Source: Flavobacteriales bacterium
GTDB taxonomy: Bacteria; Bacteroidota; Bacteroidia; Flavobacteriales_D; Cryomorphaceae
Direction of reading: 5' to 3'
Length of the DNA stretch: 20,901 nucleotides
Assembly (NCBI GenBank): GCA_020200995.1
Contig: JAIVHQ010000212.1
Coordinates: forward strand, 1-20,901
Under the pieces are notes generated by a model. It searched no databases and was not told where the DNA came from. It was given only the letters and a program-made list of their open reading frames with translations. Each line of letters opens with the position of its first letter. The stretch's first letter is position 1. Shown here in pieces: positions 6,689 to 13,117 of this stretch. The translations under genes were made by a program, and so were the position numbers.

Positions 6689-7948
6689 ATGAAAGCTCAA
6701 CCCACATCAGGTCATCGCCCCCGTGCAGTTTTCGAATCACGAATCAACTGCGTTCCAAAACCAAGACATTTTAGCACACTGTTTATTGCAGTTCTGATTT
6801 TGTTTTCATGGACGCCAGGCGGCCAAAACCTATCGGCTCAGCAGTCGCCCGATGAAAGTCCCCTTGATTGGAAGCACCCCGAAATGATTGTGCACAACAA
6901 GCAGCCATGGAATATGGAGACTCCCGCACACCTGCTCGATGATAAGGTGACACCGATCGACAAAATGTTCGTACGAAACAACGGCCTACTACCCGCCGAA
7001 CTCAACGCCGATACCTGGACCCTGACCATCGACGGTGAGGCTGTCCCCAATCCCAAGACCTACACCCTTAAAGAGCTTAAAACTAAATTCAAGCACCACA
7101 CCTACAGCCTTGTATTGGAGTGCGGAGGCAACGGCCGCGGCGAGCTCAACCCCCCTGCCTCGGGAAATCAGTGGGGCTTCGGAGGTGTGAGCTGTGGCTC
7201 CTGGACGGGAGTGCGCCTGAAAGACGTGCTTGCAGACGTGGGCATCGCCGATAATGCGACCTACATCGGCTACTACGCCACCGACCGCCACCTCAGCGGC
7301 GATCCAAAAAAAATCGTCATCTCGCGCGGCGTGCCTATCGACAAGGCATTAGAAGATGAGACCCTGCTCGCATTTGCCCTAAACGGAGAGGACATACCTG
7401 CCATCGAAGGCCATCCGCTGCGCCTGGTTGTCGGAGGTTGGCCGGCTTCCGTTTCCGGAAAATGGGTGAATCGCATCGCTGTTCGCGATCGCGTGCACGA
7501 CGGGCCCAAAATGGAATCGCCTTCTTACCGCGTGCCCAAAACACCTGTAGAACCTGGCGATCAGGTGGCCGATGAAGACATGGTGATTATCGAATCGATG
7601 CCCGTAAAAAGCATCATCACCTTCCCCAAAACCGGTGCTCTAGTAAAGACAGGGCAGTCCATTAATCTACGCGGCCATGCCTGGGCGGGCGATCAAGAGG
7701 TAGGCGAGGTCGAAATCAGTACCGACTACGGACAGACCTGGAAGAAAGCTTCCCTCGATGCCCCCGTAAACAGGCTTGCGTGGCAGCATTGGCGCGCGCA
7801 AATCTCATTTCCCGAAAAGGGCTACTATGAAGTATGGGTAAAGGCCACCGACATTCACGGCGTAAGTCAACCCATGGTGGTGCCCGGTTGGAATCCGCGC
7901 GGATACCTGAACAACGCTACCCACCGAATAGCCATCAAAGTGGAATAA
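6689..7948 (+). CDS. Periplasmic sulfite-oxidase-like molybdopterin enzyme (SorA-like)
   Basis: This 419-residue protein has an N-terminal hydrophobic export segment (about residues 29-41, likely cleaved near SAQQ at 49-52). A sulfite-oxidase molybdopterin domain follows, with the Mo-ligand cysteine Cys145 in LECGGNGR, WTGVRLKDVL, and GHPLRLVVGGW near 241-251. A C-terminal immunoglobulin-like Mo-cofactor dimerisation domain spans about 300-418 (EISTDYGQTW, ATDIHG). It should oxidise sulfite to sulfate in the periplasm and pass electrons to the cytochrome c coded three bases downstream, as in SorAB sulfite dehydrogenases. The export segment lacks the twin-arginine pair expected for a protein exported with its folded cofactor. 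The family motif GW is preceded by Gly-Gly rather than Pro-Gly. Other sulfite-oxidase-fold enzymes with different substrates are not excluded. Confidence 0.85.
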   Translation: MKAQPTSGHRPRAVFESRINCVPKPRHFSTLFIAVLILFSWTPGGQNLSAQQSPDESPLDWKHPEMIVHNKQPWNMETPAHLLDDKVTPIDKMFVRNNGLLPAELNADTWTLTIDGEAVPNPKTYTLKELKTKFKHHTYSLVLECGGNGRGELNPPASGNQWGFGGVSCGSWTGVRLKDVLADVGIADNATYIGYYATDRHLSGDPKKIVISRGVPIDKALEDETLLAFALNGEDIPAIEGHPLRLVVGGWPASVSGKWVNRIAVRDRVHDGPKMESPSYRVPKTPVEPGDQVADEDMVIIESMPVKSIITFPKTGALVKTGQSINLRGHAWAGDQEVGEVEISTDYGQTWKKASLDAPVNRLAWQHWRAQISFPEKGYYEVWVKATDIHGVSQPMVVPGWNPRGYLNNATHRIAIKVE

Positions 7949-7951
7949 GTC

Positions 7952-8404
7952 ATGCGAGAAGACAAGCAAAGCCGTAATTTTATAGTGCTCATGGTATTGA
8001 TGACCGTGCTATCAGCCGCGATTGCCTTTACCGACAAAAATGAGGGAGGCAATGCACAGCGCGCTTTGGCGGTTGAAAAGGAAGAGCCGGTACCCGATTT
8101 TATGGCTGAAGTGAAAGACGGAATACACGTGCCTTCCGGACTCAAGGCCGGGACACATCTGGAACTGGTGCTGGGCAATTGCCTGGCATGCCACAGCGCC
8201 GACGTAATCCGCAATACTCGCCTCAGCAAGGAGGGATGGAATTCCATTATAGAATGGATGCAAGAGAAGCAAAACCTCTGGGACCTCGGCAATAATCACG
8301 ATAAGATTGTGGCCTATCTTTCTGAAAATTATGCCCCTGAAGCACAGGGTCGCCGCCGCAACCTGGCAATAAAAGCAAACGATTGGTATGAGCTTAAGAA
8401 CTAA
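7952..8404 (+). CDS. Monohaem cytochrome c, probable electron acceptor of the sulfite dehydrogenase (SorB-like)
   Basis: This 150-residue protein has an N-terminal membrane or signal segment (residues 10-26) and a single haem-binding motif Cys77-Leu-Ala-Cys80-His81. A conserved WNSIIEWMQEKQNLWDL stretch follows, whose Met103 is the likely second haem ligand. It is a class I cytochrome c domain of about 80 residues. Its gene starts three bases after the sulfite-oxidase stop, the arrangement of sorAB, so it most likely takes electrons from the molybdenum enzyme and hands them to the terminal oxidase chain. The N-terminal segment lacks a clear cleavage site and may be a membrane anchor. The 3' end overlaps the rhodanese gene by 17 bases. 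Confidence 0.88.
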   Translation: MREDKQSRNFIVLMVLMTVLSAAIAFTDKNEGGNAQRALAVEKEEPVPDFMAEVKDGIHVPSGLKAGTHLELVLGNCLACHSADVIRNTRLSKEGWNSIIEWMQEKQNLWDLGNNHDKIVAYLSENYAPEAQGRRRNLAIKANDWYELKN

Positions 8405-9302
8405 TACTTACCTCTTCCTCACGGCGATTTTAATTTCGGCGTGCAGCCGGCCCGGTGATAGTTCACTGCAGCAAGGTCCGCTAATTGAGGTAGAAGCCTT
8501 GCAGCAAATGATGGAAACAGCGGAGCCACCGGCCATCATCGATGTGCGCCCGCGGGCAGAATATCTCAAGGGCCATCTGCCCGGTGCGGTTAATTTTTGG
8601 AGAACCGATCTGGAACGCACTGATACGGCCTACAGCGGCTTAGTGCTGAGCAGAAACGAAGTTGCCAAAAAACTGAGCGCCAAAGGTATTACATCTTCGC
8701 ACAACATTGTGCTCTACGATGACCGAGGCGGCGTTGAAGCCGGCCGCGTACTTTGGCTTCTCAGGCGCTATGGACATGATCGCCTTCAATTGCTAAACGG
8801 GGGCTTGCAGTCATGGGGAAACATATTGGAGCCCGGCGAAACAGAAAGCGTTCCCGAAGTGTTTAAGTTCAACTTAGACGAGAGGACCGATATGAACGTA
8901 GATTATGAAACCTTCGAGCAGTGGCGAGTAAATCCAAACACGCGCCTGATAGACTGTCGATCTGAAGTTGAGTTTTCAGGAAAAGAATTTAAGGCCGGCG
9001 CCTTTGAGGCGGGACACATCCCTGGGGCAATTAATTTTTGCTACAGCCATTGTATAAACATGAATGATCAACTCCGCACAAGGACCCTCGAAGAACTTAC
9101 TGCGATGTATGCCCCTTTGGCCTCACCGGAAGATACTGTGCTTTTATATTGCCACAGCGGCGTGCGCTCTGCCTACACTTGGTTCGTGCTCACTGAACTG
9201 CTCGGTTACGAAAACGTGTATAATTATGATGGCTCCTGGATTGAGTGGAGCTATTTTCACAACGCCGGTACACTAAATGATACTTTGAACAAACACACTT
9301 AA
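8388..9302 (+). CDS. Tandem-rhodanese sulfurtransferase lipoprotein
   Basis: This 304-residue protein begins with a lipoprotein signal (LTAILISAC, lipid-bearing Cys19). Two rhodanese domains follow, about residues 32-150 and 170-292. The C-terminal domain has the active-site loop LLYCHSGVRSA with catalytic Cys255. The N-terminal domain has YDDRGGVEAGR at the equivalent place, with no cysteine, as usual for the inactive half of two-domain sulfurtransferases (SseA/thiosulfate sulfurtransferase type). Such enzymes move the sulfane sulfur of thiosulfate or mercaptopyruvate to a thiophilic acceptor; with thiosulfate the other product is sulfite. Being membrane-anchored outside the cytoplasm and coded with a sulfite dehydrogenase, it may feed sulfite to that enzyme. 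The 17-base overlap with the cytochrome gene and one-base gap to the next gene show a single operon. Confidence 0.88.
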   Translation: MSLRTNTYLFLTAILISACSRPGDSSLQQGPLIEVEALQQMMETAEPPAIIDVRPRAEYLKGHLPGAVNFWRTDLERTDTAYSGLVLSRNEVAKKLSAKGITSSHNIVLYDDRGGVEAGRVLWLLRRYGHDRLQLLNGGLQSWGNILEPGETESVPEVFKFNLDERTDMNVDYETFEQWRVNPNTRLIDCRSEVEFSGKEFKAGAFEAGHIPGAINFCYSHCINMNDQLRTRTLEELTAMYAPLASPEDTVLLYCHSGVRSAYTWFVLTELLGYENVYNYDGSWIEWSYFHNAGTLNDTLNKHT

Positions 9303-9303
9303 C

Positions 9304-10218
9304 ATGAACGGATATATTGAAACATTTTTGCAGTCTGTAATGGGTACCCTCGATTGGACCTGGAACTCCATCACCTTTCAGGTGCCTTGGTACACCAATT
9401 ATTTTTGGGGCTTAATTGCCATTTCACTTGTGGTGTGGGGCCTGGAAATCGCCTTTCCCTGGCGCAAGAATCAACGCATCATTCGCAAGGATTTTTGGCT
9501 CGACACCTTCTACATGTTCTTCAACTTCTTCATTTTTGCGATTGCGATCAGCGGGGTGTATTCGCTGATGACGCGCTTTTTTGCGGGAGCGGGAATTTCA
9601 GAAAAGTCGCTTGCTCTGATTGATATTTCTGCCTGGCCCATGGTGGTTCAGCTGCTGGTTTTCTTCATTGTACTCGACTTTGTACAGTGGATCACCCACG
9701 TCGGGCTGCACCGCTTTCCGGTGCTTTGGGAGTTTCACAAGGTGCACCACTCTGTGGCCGAGATGGGCTTTGCCGCCCACCTGCGCTACCACTGGATGGA
9801 AAATATCCTTTACAAACCCCTCAAGACCTTCGGGGTGATGGTGCTCGGCGGTTTTGAACCGGAGCAGGCTTATATCGTGCATTTTGTGGCCATCAGCATC
9901 GGTCACCTCAACCACGCCAATATTAAGTTGACCTATGGCCCGCTCAAGTACATTTTTAACAATCCAGTGATGCACCTTTGGCACCATGTCTACCATTTGC
10001 CCGAAGGCACAAAGCACGGCATCAATTACGGTATATCACTGAGTCTTTGGGATTACCTGTTCGGAACGGCGTCGATACCGAATCCTGACGACGGAGAGAT
10101 CAAGTTGGGATTTCCCGGTGTGGAAAGCTTCCCCACAGGATTTGCGGGCCAGTCGACGCACGGTTTCACCAGATCGTCGAAAAAGCAAGCTAAAGTGGCC
10201 GGCCCGTCAAAGGTCTGA
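9304..10218 (+). CDS. Membrane fatty-acid hydroxylase / sterol desaturase family enzyme
   Basis: This 304-residue membrane protein has about four hydrophobic segments (residues 33-52, 65-88, 111-130, 175-200) and the histidine clusters of the di-iron family: HVGLH (132-136), HKVHH (145-149), HLNH (201-204) and HLWHHVYH (224-231). It should hydroxylate or desaturate a lipid using O2 and two irons bound by these histidines. The substrate cannot be read from sequence. It starts one base after the rhodanese stop, so it is co-transcribed with the sulfite enzymes. That pairing is unexpected for a plain sterol desaturase. The C-terminal 30 residues are Lys/Ser-rich and probably cytoplasmic. Confidence 0.85.
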   Translation: MNGYIETFLQSVMGTLDWTWNSITFQVPWYTNYFWGLIAISLVVWGLEIAFPWRKNQRIIRKDFWLDTFYMFFNFFIFAIAISGVYSLMTRFFAGAGISEKSLALIDISAWPMVVQLLVFFIVLDFVQWITHVGLHRFPVLWEFHKVHHSVAEMGFAAHLRYHWMENILYKPLKTFGVMVLGGFEPEQAYIVHFVAISIGHLNHANIKLTYGPLKYIFNNPVMHLWHHVYHLPEGTKHGINYGISLSLWDYLFGTASIPNPDDGEIKLGFPGVESFPTGFAGQSTHGFTRSSKKQAKVAGPSKV

Positions 10219-10450
10219 TCGTTTTTTCGATTTTTCAGCCGCGGATGAGTCCGGCGTTAGATTCCTGTATTCCCGATTTTTGCTGCTGTAACAATTGGAG
10301 ACGGGTCATAGAATTGCTTCAAAGGGCTTTGACCGATAATTCTTTTGAAACTGCCCAACAGCCACTCGTACATATTAATCAACATTACCACCCGCTCAGG
10401 GCAGCAGTCGGTCGGGAAGTTTGTTAAGACGGATTAATATATCTTTGGTA

Positions 10451-10481
10451 TTGCGCCCGTTCGGGTATTCGCGTAACTTTG
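10451..10481 (+). promoter_or_regulatory. Promoter of the T9SS-sorted protein gene
   Basis: TTG at 10451-10453 and TAACTTTG at 10474-10481 lie 20 bases apart, a good match to the Bacteroidota -33/-7 pattern, with the ATG 22 bases further on. A second box, TATCTTTG at 10440-10447 with TTTG at 10420-10423, may be an alternative promoter. The rest of 10219-10439 shows no gene; a weak ATCG/CGAT hairpin followed by T residues lies just after the previous stop. Confidence 0.6.
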
Positions 10482-10503
10482 TTTCACCCATCATTAAAAC
10501 CGG

Positions 10504-11379
10504 ATGCCCGTGAAAACCGCCTTCTTATACATCACATTTTCCATTGCCTTCGCCACGGCGGGCTTCGGGCAGTACCAATCCTTCTTCGGAGAGGAGACCA
10601 CCCGCTGGAATTTGAAAAACAGCATTTTTACCGAAGAGGGCGGCAGCATCGACAGCCTGGCCTACCTCGGCGATACCCTCTTTGCCGAAAACAGCTACCG
10701 TCGATATGCGCGCTGGTCATATGCAGCCTCTTTCGACCCCGAAGAGGAGCCACCGCCCTCCATGATTTTCGAATTGAGCAACGAGGAATTTTGGCTTCGC
10801 GAATCAGCGGACGCTTCCCTGTTTTACATTGGCACATACACCGCCGGTGGTGACCCCGAGATCACCCTGTCGTGCAATATGGATTTGGAAGAAGGTCAAA
10901 CGTTTCAGGGGATTTCTGTCACCGAAGTTTACACCGACTCTGAGGGCCTAAAGGTGGTGAGACTTCAGGGCGGCGCCATCGAGTTTATCGAAGGGGTGGG
11001 GCCGGTTCCCTTTATCATTGACAATGCCCTTTCGGGGATCATCTGCCAAACCAAGGACGACGAACTCAACTACCTGACTCCCGAAGAGGAGTACACCGCG
11101 TTTTGTCCGATCGATACCCTTTCGGTAAATGTGACCGACACCGAGCGTACCGACTTCGAATTATTCCCCAACCCCGCCACGGTGAACGTAACCATTCAAA
11201 GTCGGGATGCCACACCCGGCACCTACACCTTGTATGACCTTTTGGGCAATGTGGTACTCCGCGGCAACGCCCTCGGCGATCGCACCGAGCTCTCAGTTGC
11301 GCATTTGCCAAAAGGCATGTACCTGCTTCGCTATAAAGCGGAGGAAGAAAGTGCTGTGAAAAAATTGGTGGTACGGTAG
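10504..11379 (+). CDS. Exported protein with a type IX secretion sorting domain, function unknown
   Basis: This 291-residue protein starts with a signal peptide (hydrophobic residues 6-20, likely cleaved after FGQ at 21-23) and ends with a type A T9SS C-terminal domain. That domain (about residues 217-291) contains FELFPNPATVNVTI, YTLYDLLGNVV, LPKGMYLLRY and the terminal KKLVVR. The protein should cross the inner membrane by Sec and the outer membrane by T9SS, then be released or attached to the surface. The middle part (24-205) is acidic and beta-rich, with three cysteines, and I do not recognise any enzyme or adhesin domain in it. It stands alone, with its own promoter, and converges with the HEPN/MNT operon. 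Confidence 0.88.
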   Translation: MPVKTAFLYITFSIAFATAGFGQYQSFFGEETTRWNLKNSIFTEEGGSIDSLAYLGDTLFAENSYRRYARWSYAASFDPEEEPPPSMIFELSNEEFWLRESADASLFYIGTYTAGGDPEITLSCNMDLEEGQTFQGISVTEVYTDSEGLKVVRLQGGAIEFIEGVGPVPFIIDNALSGIICQTKDDELNYLTPEEEYTAFCPIDTLSVNVTDTERTDFELFPNPATVNVTIQSRDATPGTYTLYDLLGNVVLRGNALGDRTELSVAHLPKGMYLLRYKAEEESAVKKLVVR

Positions 11380-11425
11380 GGGTGAATTTGCAGTGTTGGA
11401 ATTTCGATTTTGGAAAGGCGCATTT

Positions 11426-11761
11426 TCATCGCCCGATAGGCTGTACATCGACTTCACCTTTTCGGTACAGCGTTTTTCCAACCCTTCTAATATGCTCCGA
11501 CAGCGATTCAGATTGAAGGAGGTGATGCACGGACAAATCGATGAGGTAGGGTGTGTTCAGGGCATCAATGTCCATCCAGACACGTCCGCAAATGTCGCGG
11601 TTGAGTGATGCGCCTTTCATGCAGAGATCGATATCGCTTCCTTCTCGGTAATTGCCTTTGGCCCGAGACCCGTACACCACCACTTCCTCTATTTCGGGAT
11701 AGCTTTCAAAAACACTGCGAAGGCCCTTCAGTGTATGGTCATTTAGTCCAAAGTCTGTCAA
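11426..11761 (-). CDS. MNT-type nucleotidyltransferase antitoxin of a HEPN/MNT pair
   Basis: This 111-residue protein is a minimal nucleotidyltransferase. GSRAKGNYREGSDIDL at residues 31-46 holds the Gly-Ser pair and the metal-binding Asp43 and Asp45, and Asp75 in LIDLSV is the third acid. In MntA/HepT systems this enzyme neutralises the HEPN toxin by adding AMP to a tyrosine next to its active site. Its ATG lies inside the stop of the HEPN gene (four-base overlap, ATGA), so the two are translated together. All three acidic residues are present, so it should be active. The stop is 46 bases from the converging T9SS protein gene, with no clear terminator between. Confidence 0.88.
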   Translation of the reverse strand: MTDFGLNDHTLKGLRSVFESYPEIEEVVVYGSRAKGNYREGSDIDLCMKGASLNRDICGRVWMDIDALNTPYLIDLSVHHLLQSESLSEHIRRVGKTLYRKGEVDVQPIGR

Positions 11762-12147
11762 AGCGATTTCATTTTGGTGCGAAAACTTTCAAAAAGGGGA
11801 TAGTAGTGCAGGGTAATCTGAGTGTATTCTCTTTCGAGCACTTCTGCAAGGTAGGTGTGTACTGTTCCGTTTCGACTCTCTATCATATCCATCCAAACCT
11901 GACCATCGGTAATCAGGCCCTTGTTAAACGCTTCGCGGGTGGCTGACCTTGATCCCATGATGCCCTCATATTCCAGATAGTCTTTCATTACTTTCCACGC
12001 CAATTCGTGTGTGAATTCAAACCGCTGAATGGTGCCTTCTTTCTCGAGATCAGTCGGATTTTTTACCTCGTTCACTGCTTTTCCGAGCTGATTTAAGGCG
12101 TTCCCGAAGTGTTCGAATCTTTGTTTCCAGCGAATGTCTTGTTCCAT
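11758..12147 (-). CDS. HEPN-domain toxin, HI0074/HepT type
   Basis: This 129-residue helical protein belongs to the nucleotidyltransferase substrate-binding (HI0074-like) HEPN family, with FEFTHELAWKVMKDYL and the active-site motif Arg-Asn-Gly-Thr-Val-His-Thr-Tyr, a perfect Rx4HxY (residues 92-99 from my start). Arg and His form the RNase site and the Tyr is the residue that the partner enzyme AMPylates in HepT. I start at the ATG at 12145-12147 (MEQDIRW), not at the in-frame ATG at 12166-12168. The TAATTTTG promoter box at 12170-12177 would place the transcript start at or past the upstream ATG, and the seven extra residues are not family-like. The gene order, toxin first and nucleotidyltransferase second with a four-base overlap, is the usual one. 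Confidence 0.87.
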   Translation of the reverse strand: MEQDIRWKQRFEHFGNALNQLGKAVNEVKNPTDLEKEGTIQRFEFTHELAWKVMKDYLEYEGIMGSRSATREAFNKGLITDGQVWMDMIESRNGTVHTYLAEVLEREYTQITLHYYPLFESFRTKMKSL

Positions 12148-12169
12148 GATTGAAGGCAAAGGAGTCATT

Positions 12170-12177
12170 CAAAATTA
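12170..12177 (-). promoter_or_regulatory. -7 box of the HEPN/MNT operon
   Basis: TAATTTTG on the minus strand matches TAnnTTTG. Its position argues for the downstream ATG (12147) as the HEPN start. No inverted repeat operator is evident. Confidence 0.5.
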
Positions 12178-12353
12178 AGAGAATTTACGCGATGGAGTGC
12201 ATACTTTGCCTGTAGACTCGATTCTTCAGGGAGCAAAAAGCGATGCCACTTCAGTGATCGACTATGAGGCGCCCGGTTTGTATTGGGGACCCTCCCGGAT
12301 GAATTGATTTCAAAAAACCAACCCATCCGACGCCCTGCGATCCCCGTATCATT

Positions 12354-12794
12354 TCACAATTCCTTCAACACATACAACAACTCCTCCGGCTGCATCACGG
12401 GTATTTCCGAAAAGTAAAAATCGGGTACGTTGTAGGTAATGATGCGGTCGCAGCCCGCTTTGAGTGCGGCGTAATACTGAAAGCCATCTTCCACGTCTAC
12501 CACCCGTTTGTCGTTCATCGCTTTGCGAACCGAATTTTCATCAATGACGGCGATGCCCATGTGTGGGACCAAAAGGTCGATTTTCTTTTTTGCAACGGCT
12601 TCACCATGCTTTTTCGAAGCGAAATAAAACGCAATGGCCAGACAGAGGGGCGTGGTGAAAAGAAATATTTGCTGCGATTGCTTTTTTCCAATCTTCTGAT
12701 GCGCGAGGCTCAATACCCTTGCCGCATCCGGGAAGCGGGGCAACTCTTTGTTGAGCACGCACACCAGTACATTGGCATCGATAAAGAGCTTCAC
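12354..12794 (-). CDS. PIN-domain toxin, second toxin-antitoxin module
   Basis: This 146-residue protein starts with the PIN signature MKLFIDANVLV (Asp6). It has TTPLCLAIAFYFASKKHG in the middle, then VVDVEDGFQYYAA (Asp100, Glu102, Asp103) and IITYNVPDF (Asp125). These fit the Mg2+-binding acids of PIN ribonucleases, in the subgroup with a DVED/DFED third motif, so an RNase toxin is likely; its RNA target is unknown. The mid-protein acid that many VapC proteins have after the first third is not obvious here. The ATG overlaps the antitoxin stop by four bases (ATGA). It shares no clear similarity with the PIN toxin at 1666-2067 beyond the fold residues, so the two modules were acquired separately. 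Confidence 0.82.
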   Translation of the reverse strand: MKLFIDANVLVCVLNKELPRFPDAARVLSLAHQKIGKKQSQQIFLFTTPLCLAIAFYFASKKHGEAVAKKKIDLLVPHMGIAVIDENSVRKAMNDKRVVDVEDGFQYYAALKAGCDRIITYNVPDFYFSEIPVMQPEELLYVLKEL

Positions 12795-13048
12795 TTCTTG
12801 CCTTCGTAAAAATCTTTCCTGACTGCGCTGCGCGTCTTCGGCTTGGTGATGTATTCAGCCTGCCCTTCGGCTACCTCAGCCACCCAATCGGCAATGGGGT
12901 ACTCTTCCACTTTGTGCTGGTGCTGCTGCATGACCTGACGCAGTAAGTACTCCGTAAGGCGCGACAAACTCATGTTCTGAGACTCGGCGTATACCTTGGC
13001 CTCTTCAATGATTTGCTTGTCAAAACTTAAGGTGACTTTTGATTGCAT
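12791..13048 (-). CDS. Ribbon-helix-helix-like antitoxin (DUF6364-like)
   Basis: This 85-residue protein has an N-terminal MQSKVTLSFDKQIIEEAKVYAESQNMSLSRLTEYLLRQV segment, matching the beta strand and two helices of ribbon-helix-helix repressors, as in DUF6364 proteins. A C-terminal tail (about residues 48-85, KTRSAVRKDFYEGKK) probably wraps the PIN toxin. It should form dimers that bind the toxin and repress the operon. A seven-base inverted repeat spans its promoter box, a plausible operator. The four-base overlap with the toxin gene downstream implies coupled translation. The start at 13048 lies 17 bases after the TATTTTTG box. Confidence 0.82.
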   Translation of the reverse strand: MQSKVTLSFDKQIIEEAKVYAESQNMSLSRLTEYLLRQVMQQHQHKVEEYPIADWVAEVAEGQAEYITKPKTRSAVRKDFYEGKK

Positions 13049-13057
13049 GGCTTCATT

Positions 13058-13091
13058 GTTTACGACAAAAATAAAAAATTATTACGTAAAC
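13058..13091 (-). promoter_or_regulatory. Promoter within an inverted repeat, probable autoregulatory operator
   Basis: GTTTACG at 13058-13064 and CGTAAAC at 13085-13091 are perfect inverted repeats 20 bases apart. Between them, on the minus strand, lies TATTTTTG (13066-13073), a TAnnTTTG -7 box. The arms flank the promoter core, so a bound antitoxin dimer pair would block RNA polymerase. Confidence 0.55.
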
Positions 13092-13117
13092 TGCCGAAAA
13101 ACGCACGAATTTCTGAC

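Noticed and set aside
6632..6691. 19-codon ORF before the sulfite-oxidase gene as a certain gene
   Set aside because: The predicted transcript start is at about the same place as its ATG and nothing shows that it is translated. Kept only as an observation.
10245..10427. 60-codon frame between the hydroxylase and T9SS protein genes
   Set aside because: No signal, no domain, cysteine-rich random composition; promoters follow it.
11605..11946. Plus-strand frame of 113 codons
   Set aside because: Antisense to the HEPN and MNT genes, which have clear motifs and a four-base overlap.
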